Below, piece by piece: positions 24,907 to 33,054 of a stretch of 44,131 bases of DNA. This stretch comes from Lachnospiraceae bacterium. Its GTDB lineage: Bacteria > Bacillota > Clostridia > Lachnospirales > Lachnospiraceae. The notes below the pieces were generated by a model, which ran no database searches, was not told the DNA's origin, and saw nothing but the letters and a program-made list of their open reading frames with translations. The first letter of the stretch is position 1, and every line of letters begins with the position of its first letter. Made by a program: the position numbers and the translations under genes. The DNA lies in contig JAAUZH010000023.1 of the NCBI GenBank assembly GCA_014804675.1, forward strand, positions 1 to 44,131, in the 5' to 3' direction.

Positions 24907-26099
24907 GAGGAAAAACCGTATTGCTTGGTGTTTCAGGCGGCATTGCTGCCTACAAAATTGCAGGTCTTGCCAGCAGGCTGGTAAAATGCAACGCAAATGT
25001 ACATGTTCTCATGACTGAAAATGCCACTCATTTTATCAATCCCATCACTTTTGAAACGCTGACTGGAAACAAGTGCCTGATTGATACGTTTGACAGGAAC
25101 TTTGAGTTTCAGGTGGAGCATGTTTCCATTGCAAAGCAGGCGGATGTACTATTGATTGCTCCTGCTACTGCAAACATCATAGGAAAACTGGCAAATGGCA
25201 TTGCAGATGATATGCTTACCACCACAGCCCTGGCATGTAAATGCAAGAAAATCATTTCCCCTGCCATGAATACCAATATGTATGAAAATGAGATTGTTCA
25301 GGATAATTTGGATAAGCTTAGAAAATATGGAATGGAAGTCATCGAACCGGATAAGGGGCGGCTGGCATGTGGAGATACAGGCGCTGGAAAAATGCCCGGT
25401 GAAGAGGTCCTTTTAGATTATATATTAAAAGAAATCCGTTATGAAAAGGATATGACAGGGAAGAAGGTTCTGGTAACGGCAGGCGCCACGAAAGAAGCAA
25501 TCGACCCGGTACGTTTCATTACCAATCATTCCACAGGAAAAATGGGCTGTGCCATTGCCCGCTGTGCCATGGAACGGGGAGCAAAGGTCACCTTAATTGC
25601 AGGTTCTTTATCCGTAGAAGTGCCCCCCTTTGTAAAAGTTATAAGAGTAGAAAGTGCTGAGGAAATGTTTGAAGCGGTAAGGGCAGAAAAAAGTGGTCAG
25701 GACATTATCATCAAGGTGGCAGCAGTAGCAGATTTTACCCCCAAAAACAGCAGTAGCGAAAAAATCAAAAAAAAGGAAAATGATATTACTTTAGAATTGA
25801 AAAAAACAACAGACATCTTAAAATATTTAGGAGAAACAAAAGAAGAAAATCAGTTTTTATGCGGATTTTCCATGGAAACGGAAAATATGCTGGAAAATTC
25901 CAAAGAGAAGCTCCGTAAAAAGAATCTGGATATGATTGTTGCCAATAACCTAAAGGATGAGGGAGCGGGATTCGGTACAGAAACAAATCGTGTTACGCTT
26001 ATTACGAAAGAGGATGTCAGGGAGCTGGAATTGATGAGTAAAGAGAAAGCTGCGGAGGAAATTCTGACGGCTGTCATAACCTTTTCCGGTTCCGTTTAA
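24900..26099 (+). CDS. coaBC: Bifunctional phosphopantothenoylcysteine decarboxylase / synthetase CoaBC
   Basis: This encodes 399 residues. The N-terminal CoaC flavoprotein domain has [10 protein letters not shown] at residues 8-17, the catalytic His in [11 protein letters not shown], the substrate-recognition clamp [10 protein letters not shown] and the catalytic cysteine in [15 protein letters not shown]. The C-terminal CoaB domain (from about 185) has [20 protein letters not shown] and [10 protein letters not shown], whose lysine is needed for the acyl-intermediate step. It converts 4'-phosphopantothenate and cysteine to 4'-phosphopantetheine. As the last gene of the operon it links pantothenate synthesis directly to CoA formation. 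Confidence 0.97.
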   Translation: MLRGKTVLLGVSGGIAAYKIAGLASRLVKCNANVHVLMTENATHFINPITFETLTGNKCLIDTFDRNFEFQVEHVSIAKQADVLLIAPATANIIGKLANGIADDMLTTTALACKCKKIISPAMNTNMYENEIVQDNLDKLRKYGMEVIEPDKGRLACGDTGAGKMPGEEVLLDYILKEIRYEKDMTGKKVLVTAGATKEAIDPVRFITNHSTGKMGCAIARCAMERGAKVTLIAGSLSVEVPPFVKVIRVESAEEMFEAVRAEKSGQDIIIKVAAVADFTPKNSSSEKIKKKENDITLELKKTTDILKYLGETKEENQFLCGFSMETENMLENSKEKLRKKNLDMIVANNLKDEGAGFGTETNRVTLITKEDVRELELMSKEKAAEEILTAVITFSGSV

Positions 26100-26367
26100 A
26101 AGCTAGATAGATATTTTAACATCTCCCTATAGCAGTATAACTATAAATATGATATACTAAGCATATGTAAATGCTGATTGATTGAAGCACTTTAAACTGA
26201 TAATGATTTAATATCATTATTGGATTGAATTAATCTTGAAATGTAACAGACAAAGAAAAGCAAGTATTTACTGGTGCAGGTATATTATAAAATTGGAAGA
26301 AATACCGGATTTCTGGCATAGTAAAACGGTGTTCTGGTTAGCTGGAAAAAGTGGGAGTGAAAAAAAT
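26100..26367. other. Intergenic region upstream of the agr two-component genes
   Basis: AT-rich. It contains a TATACT -10-like box near 26152 without a good -35 box and an imperfect inverted repeat around 26203-26219 (AATGATTTAATATCATT). The agrA promoter is probably here. No clear terminator for coaBC is seen. Confidence 0.35.
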
Positions 26368-27090
26368 ATGCATATAAAGATTGCAATATGCGATGATGAA
26401 ATAAGGATTCAATTTGCAGTGGAGAAATATCTCCAGAAGATATGTGACGAGAATGATTTGGAAGTAGAAATCCAATGCTTTGATTGTGGCGATGATTTAT
26501 GCAGCCAGTATGAAAATGGAAAATATGATTTGATTTTTCTGGATATAGAATACAAAGGGAAGAATGGAGTAGAGGTAGGCAGATTTATCAGAGAAGTAAT
26601 GCATGACGAGACAGTTCAGATTGCATATATATCGGGAAATACAGGATATGCCTTAGAATTGTTTGAGTACCATCCAATCAATTTTCTAGTCAAGCCTTTT
26701 GGTGAAAAGGATGTAAGAAGAGTACTTGATAAGTATCTTATCCTTAACAACCAAAAGATTGAAAAAATCCAGTACAAAATTGGAAGTAAAATATTTCAGG
26801 TGTCATTGTCGGAAGTCATTTATTTTTCAAGTAGTGCAAGGAAGGTCACCATACATAAAAGAAACGGTACAGCAGAATTTTATGCTTCTTTAGAAGCTAT
26901 ATATAGTCAGGTCAAGGGAAAACAATTTTTATATGTACATAAATCCTTTATCATAAATTATCATTGGATTCAGAAGATGGAATACGATAAGGCAACCCTG
27001 ATAGATGGAACAGTTATTCCTATTAGCCAGTCAAGGCGCAGTGCAATCAGAAAACAGTTTTTGGATATCAAAAAAGGGGAGATAAAGTAG
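26368..27090 (+). CDS. agrA: LytTR-family response regulator AgrA
   Basis: This encodes 240 residues from ATG 26368, preceded by GGGAG; the frame is open further upstream, but those residues do not belong to a receiver domain. The receiver has D9/D10 (IAICDDE) and phospho-acceptor D59 in LIFLDIEYKGKNG, and the switch lysine in FLVKPFGEKD. The LytTR domain (about 138-238) shows SEVIYFSSSARKVTIH, FLYVHKSFIINYHWI and PISQSRRSAIRKQF. It is expected to activate the agrD promoter through direct repeats (see 28474). The stop abuts the kinase start with no gap. Confidence 0.92.
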   Translation: MHIKIAICDDEIRIQFAVEKYLQKICDENDLEVEIQCFDCGDDLCSQYENGKYDLIFLDIEYKGKNGVEVGRFIREVMHDETVQIAYISGNTGYALELFEYHPINFLVKPFGEKDVRRVLDKYLILNNQKIEKIQYKIGSKIFQVSLSEVIYFSSSARKVTIHKRNGTAEFYASLEAIYSQVKGKQFLYVHKSFIINYHWIQKMEYDKATLIDGTVIPISQSRRSAIRKQFLDIKKGEIK

Positions 27091-28368
27091 ATGATAGAGG
27101 TATTGGAATTCTGTAATAAATTTGCTGCGAATGCCTTTGAAATATATATTATTGTGCGCTTGCTGAAACAGTTATTTGAAAATAAATTGTATGACAAGAG
27201 ATTTTTGCTGCTGGCTGTAACGACAAATATGATTGGCATGCTCATGGTAGACTATCTGATATCATATGTCTGGATTAATTTAACTACTTGCATTCTATTG
27301 ATTTTTGTACTTACCTGTTGCTACAGAACAAGTATGTGGAAAAAGATAGCAGTTACTTTGGGGATATGGGGGCTATTGGCGCTGGACGAGATGATTATAG
27401 CCGGGCTGATAGGTGTTGGTAATCTTGGGATTATGGAAAAGGCTGAAAACGAGCAGAGTATAGCACAATTTTTAAGTTGTATTTTATTTTGGATTATGGT
27501 CGTAATAATACAGCGTCTTATTATAAAAAGAGAAATGACCAAGTATTCTATTAAGGTGGCTGTATTAGAAATTATTGTATTTACTACCCTGATATGTGAA
27601 TTATTGATCTTGTGCATTGGGAGTAAAAACAGCGTTGCAATAGAGTCGGCAATTTTGCTTAGTTCGGAACTTACGGTTTACCTTATCATATATTTGAAAG
27701 ATTGTCTGGTTGAATTGTTTGACAGCAAGGAGCAGGCAAACCTTATAGAAAAAGAGAAAGAGTATTATATGAGAGAGGCTATGCTTATTCAGGAAAAGCA
27801 GGATTTGGAACGTCAATTCAGGCATGACTGGAAAAATCGAATTCAAGTACTGCAGGGAATTGCAGAACAGGAAAATGTCCAGCTTTTACACGAGTATGTA
27901 TCTGAAATTGAGAATAAGGCAAATGAATATCAGGTATATAGCAATACAGGAAATCTTCTGATAGATAGCATCATTAATAGTAAACTGGATAATGCCAGGA
28001 AAAAGAAGATAGAAATCGAAGCAAGTGTTATGCTTCCAGCCAATCTTTCCATTAATACGGATGATATGATTGTAATTCTGGGAAATCTTTTAGATAATGC
28101 CATTGAGGCTTGTGAGAGACTAAAGGAGTTCAGAACTATCAGTTTTCTGATGAAGTATGAAGGAGGTTGTATATTAATCAATATAAAGAATTCTTTTGAT
28201 CAGGTTATTAGGACATCGGAAAATGAATTTGTCACAAGAAAAGAAGACAAGGAGCTCCATGGAATAGGTCTTAAGAGTGTAAGAAATACAATAGAAAGGT
28301 ATAATGGGATATTGGAAATTATTGCAGAAGAAAATTTGTTTGCTGTAAATGCTATGATGTATCTGTAA
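27091..28368 (+). CDS. agrC: GHKL sensor histidine kinase AgrC
   Basis: This encodes 425 residues. Six or seven membrane helices span about residues 5-200. A coiled linker (EKEKEYYMREAMLIQEKQDL) leads to the phospho-acceptor H245 in RQFRHDWKNRIQVLQ. The ATP-binding domain has the N-box ILGNLLDNAIEACERL and the G-box ELHGIGLKSVRNTIERYNG. The gene is immediately upstream of agrD and agrB, so its ligand is probably the thiolactone peptide encoded at 28687. A terminator follows, which separates the sensing operon from the signal operon. Confidence 0.92.
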   Translation: MIEVLEFCNKFAANAFEIYIIVRLLKQLFENKLYDKRFLLLAVTTNMIGMLMVDYLISYVWINLTTCILLIFVLTCCYRTSMWKKIAVTLGIWGLLALDEMIIAGLIGVGNLGIMEKAENEQSIAQFLSCILFWIMVVIIQRLIIKREMTKYSIKVAVLEIIVFTTLICELLILCIGSKNSVAIESAILLSSELTVYLIIYLKDCLVELFDSKEQANLIEKEKEYYMREAMLIQEKQDLERQFRHDWKNRIQVLQGIAEQENVQLLHEYVSEIENKANEYQVYSNTGNLLIDSIINSKLDNARKKKIEIEASVMLPANLSINTDDMIVILGNLLDNAIEACERLKEFRTISFLMKYEGGCILINIKNSFDQVIRTSENEFVTRKEDKELHGIGLKSVRNTIERYNGILEIIAEENLFAVNAMMYL

Positions 28369-28428
28369 GAAAAAAGTATTTATTCCTGCGAGCAATGAAT
28401 CAAGCGCTGCGAGGTCTTTAATTTTATG

Positions 28429-28479
28429 GGAAACCGCTTTCATTTAGGAGAAAAAATGGAAGCGGTTTCCTGCTTTTTA
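28429..28479 (+). terminator. Terminator of the agrA-agrC operon
   Basis: GGAAACCGCTT (28429-28439) pairs perfectly with 28460-28470, followed by a CTTTTTA stretch (28473-28479). Confidence 0.8.
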
Positions 28480-28524
28480 CAAAAAATTTGTAAATTTTTA
28501 CAAAAATCTATATGAATTTATACA
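28474..28524 (+). promoter_or_regulatory. Candidate AgrA binding repeats and agrD promoter
   Basis: TTTTTACAAAAA occurs at 28474-28485 and again at 28495-28506, an offset of 21 bases (two helical turns), as expected for a LytTR dimer binding direct repeats. A TTTACA box (28497-28502) and TATACA (28519-28524) 16 bases later overlap the second repeat and could be the promoter. A TACAAT at 28553 is an alternative -10. Regulation is inferred. Confidence 0.5.
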
Positions 28525-28686
28525 ACGAAAAAAAATCTGCAATTGTATTTGTTACAATATGTTTGTCTTAAGCAAGGGCATTTTGCAGATGGAGTTATGG
28601 AAGTAAAGTGCGCTAACTTCCGGTAGAAAATTGCATAAGACCCGGTCTGATGGCAGGCAGAATGAAAGAAAAGGAGGGAATGAGTT

Positions 28687-28821
28687 ATGAAGAATATAGT
28701 AGCAACTGTAATTGCAAAAGGAGCAAAAAATACGGCTGTCAAAAATGCAAATTCTGCATGTGCATTATATTTTTATCAGCCCAAGGAGCCTAAAGAGCTG
28801 AAGAAACTTAGGAAGTTTTAG
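28687..28821 (+). CDS. agrD: AgrD-type cyclic autoinducer peptide precursor
   Basis: This encodes 44 residues with a strong AAGGAGGG site 8 bases upstream. The layout is that of AgrD: an amphipathic N-terminal leader (MKNIVATVIAKGAKNTAVKN), a short signal segment with one cysteine (NSACALYFY) and an acidic/basic tail containing PKEPKEL. Lining up the tail PKEL with staphylococcal AgrD (where five residues separate the cleavage point and PKEL) places the AgrB cut after Phe29. That predicts a five-residue thiolactone ring C25-A-L-Y-F29, similar in size to clostridial autoinducers. The mature N-terminal tail length is not predictable. The agrB gene starts 3 bases after the stop. Confidence 0.9.
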   Translation: MKNIVATVIAKGAKNTAVKNANSACALYFYQPKEPKELKKLRKF

Positions 28822-28823
28822 GT

Positions 28824-29414
28824 ATGGAAAGAATTTCAAGAAATCTTACAAACTGGTTGATATTCCAAAAGGTAATTATCGAAGAGGAAAGAGAAGTTTA
28901 TGAATACGGAATATTCCAGATGATTATGAATGCTCTGGATACAATTTCAATCTTAGTATTGGCTTTCTTATTACATGAGGCGGCAGCAGCATGCTGCTAT
29001 ATGGCAGCATTTGTTATGTTAAGAAAATATGCAGGAGGATTTCATGCAAAATCTGTATTGGGATGTTATACATTAACTGTAACGTCTTCCATAACAATGT
29101 TGCTTATAATTAAGTTCATTAGTATTCCGGAAACAATGTTGATTACATTGTGGGCCATAACAGGATTAATCATATTTCTTTTTGCACCGGTTCAAAACAG
29201 AAATAAAATACTGGACGAAGTAGAATGTATTGTATATAGAAAGAGGGCAATTCTTGTATGGACGGCCGAAAGCATTCTTATGTGGCTGTTGTATTTGACA
29301 AATTTTGTAAAAGGAGCCGAAGGAATTCTTGCAAGTCACATATTAACAAATATTTCAATGCTTGCTGAATTGATTCATTTGGCAGGTAAAAAACGAAAGG
29401 AAGAGAATTTATGA
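28824..29414 (+). CDS. agrB: AgrB membrane endopeptidase
   Basis: This encodes 196 residues with four to six membrane helices. Catalytic H74 (RKYAGGFHAKS) and C81 (VLGCYTLT) are seven residues apart, as in staphylococcal AgrB (H77, C84). It cleaves the C-terminal tail of AgrD and forms the thiolactone, and takes part in its export. Translation is probably coupled to agrD (3-base gap). The stop overlaps the start of the next secreted protein by 4 bases, so that protein is very likely made under the same quorum control. Confidence 0.95.
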   Translation: MERISRNLTNWLIFQKVIIEEEREVYEYGIFQMIMNALDTISILVLAFLLHEAAAACCYMAAFVMLRKYAGGFHAKSVLGCYTLTVTSSITMLLIIKFISIPETMLITLWAITGLIIFLFAPVQNRNKILDEVECIVYRKRAILVWTAESILMWLLYLTNFVKGAEGILASHILTNISMLAELIHLAGKKRKEENL

Positions 29415-29821
29415 TGAAGAAAAATTTAAAAAAGATTGCAGCTATGGCAATGGCAGCCTCCATTATGGCAGGGGCAATGTTCCCGACAACCGCATTGGCA
29501 GCTGATAAAGAAACTGTATCAGCCGGAAATTATGGGACGTTAACTGGAACATTATCCGGAACAAAAACGCAAGGTACTGCAACAACATCTGTTACAAAGA
29601 ATCCGGATAATGCAAATTTAACTTTGGCTGTTGATTTTAAAAATTCTGCCGGGACAAATGTAATTGCTACTGAGTATAAAACCGGAAGAGGAGAGAAGGC
29701 TGTTCAGCTTGACTGGAATCTGAAACGTCCTAGTATTACTTGTGCATTTGGTGCACATGGTGTTCAGGGTGGAAGTAAATATAAAGCTTGCGTAGCATAT
29801 ACATATACAGGTTTAAAGTAG
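29411..29821 (+). CDS. Small secreted protein co-transcribed with agrBD
   Basis: This encodes 136 residues. A classical signal peptide (KKNLKKIAAMAMAASIMAG to ALAA, cut after about residue 30) leads to a ~105-residue mature part rich in Thr, Gly, Ser and Asn with alternating hydrophobic residues, suggesting a beta-rich domain. It ends AFGAHGVQGGSKYKACVAYT and carries two cysteines near the C-terminus (about residues 117 and 127), which could form a disulfide. I do not recognise the family. Overlap with agrB and the following lipoprotein and ABC genes make a secreted effector or bacteriocin-like product plausible, but this is inference. Confidence 0.75.
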   Translation: MMKKNLKKIAAMAMAASIMAGAMFPTTALAADKETVSAGNYGTLTGTLSGTKTQGTATTSVTKNPDNANLTLAVDFKNSAGTNVIATEYKTGRGEKAVQLDWNLKRPSITCAFGAHGVQGGSKYKACVAYTYTGLK

Positions 29822-29833
29822 AAAGTGTAATGA

Positions 29834-29861
29834 CGCGCTTGCAGATTTTTCTGCAAGCGTG
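29834..29861 (+). promoter_or_regulatory. Intercistronic hairpin after the secreted protein gene
   Basis: CGCTTGCAG (29836-29844) pairs perfectly with 29851-29859, extended by a wobble and a C-G pair, around an ATTTTT loop. No T-run follows. It probably attenuates read-through or protects the upstream mRNA, so that the secreted protein is made in excess over the genes that follow. Confidence 0.6.
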
Positions 29862-29882
29862 CTCTAATTGGAGGAAAATGTT

Positions 29883-30935
29883 ATGAAAACTGGTAGAATT
29901 TTAGTTGCCGGACTAGTGTGTGGAATACTTTTGCTGGTTGGCTGTGGAAAAGATGTATCAACAGATGAATTTATATTTCATGACTCTGAAAGTGTGGCAG
30001 AAACGGAAGCCAATGCAGGGGATGATGAATTATCGAATAAAACGAAATACATAGGAACCTTGCAGCATGGGGTTAATTGGGCAGCGGATGAAAAAGACTA
30101 TTCTTTTGTATATGAAGGTGGGGCATTAGAAATACCTTATACCATAAACGGCAGCGGAATATGTACCAGTGTGGGGTTTTTGATATATATAAACGGAATA
30201 CCACAGCCATATATGATTAAGGATACAGAAGAAGAGTATAAGTATATGCATATAATTGAAGGTGATGAAAATCAGGAGGTGGACTTTACCATTTCCTTTA
30301 CACCAGTAACAGGAAAGACTGGAGACAAAGTGAGTCTTCGAATTGATAGCATTGCAAACCCTTCCTTTATCCCTGATATGACAAATACCTTTGATTATGG
30401 GATGTCACATCAAGCATTAGAAGCAAATTATGAGATTCTGTTTCAGAAAGATGCCGAGACAATGCCAAAGGTTGATGATGTCATATGTTTATTGAAAACG
30501 GTATGTACACAAAGTACAGAAATTGACAAAGATGAGATGGAATATATGACAGGTGAAGCAAAGCCGGATTTGGACACGCCTGTGTATGCGGATTTGAAAA
30601 TTGATGGAGACTCTATGCTGTTAGACAGAAAATCAGATATTTCGGGCAAAGATAAGGTGCATATTGCTTATATTATGATGGGACATCCGGGCATGAAATA
30701 CAGGATTTGCTTTTATCTAAATCATCAGCTGCTTACGGATGAGTCAGGAGATGTATGTGAACTGGAGCTTGCTACAGGGAAAATGAGTATACTGGAATTT
30801 GATATGGATGTATCTCAGGTGACGGATGCATCATTTTATGCAGTTGCAGTACCGGTTAACGCAGAGGATTATCCGGATGATCCTATAAGCACAATGAAGT
30901 TTCCATCCATTCATTTATATAGAGGTGAAAATTAA
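29883..30935 (+). CDS. Lipoprotein of the agr-linked cluster
   Basis: This encodes 350 residues from ATG 29883, which follows GGAGG by 8 bases. A lipoprotein signal (LVCGILLLVGC, Cys near residue 22) is followed by an acidic linker and a ~300-residue external domain with many beta-type segments (YEGGALEIPYTINGSGI, VGFLIYINGIPQPYMI). No known family is recognised. The next gene starts immediately downstream. It may be a partner or immunity component of the ABC transporter encoded by the following genes. Confidence 0.75.
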   Translation: MKTGRILVAGLVCGILLLVGCGKDVSTDEFIFHDSESVAETEANAGDDELSNKTKYIGTLQHGVNWAADEKDYSFVYEGGALEIPYTINGSGICTSVGFLIYINGIPQPYMIKDTEEEYKYMHIIEGDENQEVDFTISFTPVTGKTGDKVSLRIDSIANPSFIPDMTNTFDYGMSHQALEANYEILFQKDAETMPKVDDVICLLKTVCTQSTEIDKDEMEYMTGEAKPDLDTPVYADLKIDGDSMLLDRKSDISGKDKVHIAYIMMGHPGMKYRICFYLNHQLLTDESGDVCELELATGKMSILEFDMDVSQVTDASFYAVAVPVNAEDYPDDPISTMKFPSIHLYRGEN

Positions 30936-30936
30936 G

Positions 30937-32157
30937 ATGAAAAGAAAATGTATAATCATGCTGACTGCAGCCCTTCTTTTGACCGGATGTTCCAGTGATA
31001 ATGAGCAGAAGGTTGTCACTTCTGAGCATACAGAAGAAAGAAATATCACTTTTGAACAAGAAGAAAAGCAAGAAAAGAATCCCCAAATTGATTTCAGCAA
31101 TTTGGAAAATACCTTAAGTCAATTTGAAGCTGTCGTAAATATAGAATATGTCGGAAAGGACAGGATATTAGTTATAACAGACCAGATGTATTTAATCGAT
31201 ATAGCCTCTGGGGAAATACTGGCACAATCACCGGACTGTAATTATGTAAAGGGTAAAATAAAAGTATATGATAATGACGAAAATATTATTATTGTGGGAA
31301 GTGAAGTGCCTGAGTCGGAAGATACCTTTGTATTTTATGATGAAAATGATGAAGAACAGCCAAGGGTGCTGGTGCTTTATTATGATAAGCAGTTAAACTT
31401 GTTGAATAAAATAAATATTTTTGAAATGTTTGCGTTAGATCCTTTTCTTGCCACAGATGTTGCAGTAAGTACAGAGGGGAAGCTTGCTGTATATGATGAT
31501 AATTCAAACGGGTTATATTTGTGCAATCCTGATACAAAAGAGAAAGAAGAAATTCTTTGTGGAAAGGATGAAGAGCTGGTTTATGATAATAAGCTTCAAT
31601 TCCGAATTGCAAATGAAATTGCATTTGGAAAAAATGACGAGAAAATTATTTTTGGGGCAGCTTGTCTGAATTATCCGGCGGAAGATGGTGAAGAAAGCAT
31701 TCCCGGATACGGAAGCATTACGCTGGATGGAAAAGAGCTTTATGTAGAAAAAGCAGCAGATGAATATAATATCATGGACGCTTTCCCGGAATTTGCAATA
31801 ATTAGTCAGGATTGTGGATTTACAAGTCCGACAGGGAAGGTCATGAAATATTCTTTTTCAGACAATAAGACGGAAGTAATACAACTAAAATCAAAAGAAG
31901 AAAGTAATAATCTATTTTCGTCCAGTGAAGGAAACATACTTGCCACATCAGAAGAAAACGGAGATAAGGGGTGGAATATTCGATTTTATAATACTGATTC
32001 AGGTGAACTTATGGGGGAACAGGCATATAATGCTTTGTCTTCCGAAAATTATGGACGTCCAAGGATATATGTATTTGAAAATCAGAATATAGCAGTGCTT
32101 TATTTTGGCTCATTAGAGGAAAATGGTAAAGATGTGCTGTCTACTATGCAATTCTAA
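30937..32157 (+). CDS. Lipoprotein with beta-propeller-like domain
   Basis: This encodes 406 residues from ATG 30937, with AGAGG upstream. A GTG at 30925 is possible but would overlap that ribosome site. The lipobox is LTAALLLTGC (Cys near residue 18). The rest contains repeated blade-like segments (LAVYDDNSNGLYLCNPDTKE, IRFYNTDSGELMGEQA) typical of seven-bladed WD/PQQ-like propellers. It resembles the C-terminal half of the fused permease at 34231. Probably an extracellular recognition or sensor subunit of the ABC system; the ligand is unknown. Confidence 0.7.
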   Translation: MKRKCIIMLTAALLLTGCSSDNEQKVVTSEHTEERNITFEQEEKQEKNPQIDFSNLENTLSQFEAVVNIEYVGKDRILVITDQMYLIDIASGEILAQSPDCNYVKGKIKVYDNDENIIIVGSEVPESEDTFVFYDENDEEQPRVLVLYYDKQLNLLNKINIFEMFALDPFLATDVAVSTEGKLAVYDDNSNGLYLCNPDTKEKEEILCGKDEELVYDNKLQFRIANEIAFGKNDEKIIFGAACLNYPAEDGEESIPGYGSITLDGKELYVEKAADEYNIMDAFPEFAIISQDCGFTSPTGKVMKYSFSDNKTEVIQLKSKEESNNLFSSSEGNILATSEENGDKGWNIRFYNTDSGELMGEQAYNALSSENYGRPRIYVFENQNIAVLYFGSLEENGKDVLSTMQF

Positions 32158-32184
32158 ACAGCTTTATAAAAGAGGGTGTACAGG

Positions 32185-33054
32185 ATGAAAATACAACTGA
32201 TTGATATTTGTAAAAAATATGGAAAGCAAGAAGTGCTGAAATCTGTTTCTATGGGATTTAGTGAAGGAGTATATGGTCTTCTTGGTAAAAATGGAGCAGG
32301 AAAAACCACTTTGATAGGAATACTTCTTGGAATTATAAAGGCTAATTCGGGGCAGATACTGATTGACGGAAAGCCAGTTCGTTCACAAAGCAGGGAGTTT
32401 CTAAATAAAATTGGTTATTTACCGCAATATCCCCAGTTTTACAAGGAAATGCAGGTATATGAATTTTTAGGTTATATGGCTGCGTTAAAAGGACTTCCCA
32501 AGAAGGAAAGCAAAAATAAGATAGACTGGCTGGTGGAGGAAGTAAACTTAACCGATGCTAAAAGGAAAAAAGTAGGGGCATTATCCGGAGGAATGAGACA
32601 AAGACTGGGGATTGCCCAGGCGATGCTGAACGAACCAGAGCTGCTGATCCTAGATGAGCCTACTGCCGGGCTGGATCCTCAGGAACGAATCCGTTTCCGA
32701 AACCTGATTTCAAAATTTGCAAAAAACAGAACTGTCATTCTCGTTACCCATATTGTGTCTGATGTGGAATATATAGCAAACCGGGTCATTATTATGGATG
32801 AGGGAAATATAGCCTGTCAGGGAAGCATTGAGGAGCTGGAAGATTCCATTACAGGAAAAGTATGGGAAGTTACCAGAAACAAGGAACAGGCTATGGATGA
32901 TTTGGATTTTAGTAGCGTCAGTAATTTAAAAAGGGAAGGCGTCGCCACAAAAGTGCGGGTCGTCTCGGATAGACTGCCGGCAAAAGATGCTGTTGTGACA
33001 GGAGTGGGATTAGAAGATGTTTTCTTGTATTATTGCAAAGGAGACAAAGAATGA
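32185..33054 (+). CDS. ABC transporter ATP-binding protein
   Basis: This encodes 289 residues from ATG 32185, with AGAGGG 8 bases ahead. It has Walker A GLLGKNGAGKTTLIG (about residue 32), a Q-loop at YLPQYPQFY, signature LSGGMRQRLGIAQAML, Walker B LLILDEPTAGLDP and the switch histidine in VTHIVSD. The C-terminal ~70 residues follow the pattern of antibiotic/bacteriocin-type (CcmA/NatA, DrrA) ATPases with a small regulatory domain. Its stop overlaps the permease start (ATGA), so the two are co-translated. Confidence 0.93.
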   Translation: MKIQLIDICKKYGKQEVLKSVSMGFSEGVYGLLGKNGAGKTTLIGILLGIIKANSGQILIDGKPVRSQSREFLNKIGYLPQYPQFYKEMQVYEFLGYMAALKGLPKKESKNKIDWLVEEVNLTDAKRKKVGALSGGMRQRLGIAQAMLNEPELLILDEPTAGLDPQERIRFRNLISKFAKNRTVILVTHIVSDVEYIANRVIIMDEGNIACQGSIEELEDSITGKVWEVTRNKEQAMDDLDFSSVSNLKREGVATKVRVVSDRLPAKDAVVTGVGLEDVFLYYCKGDKE

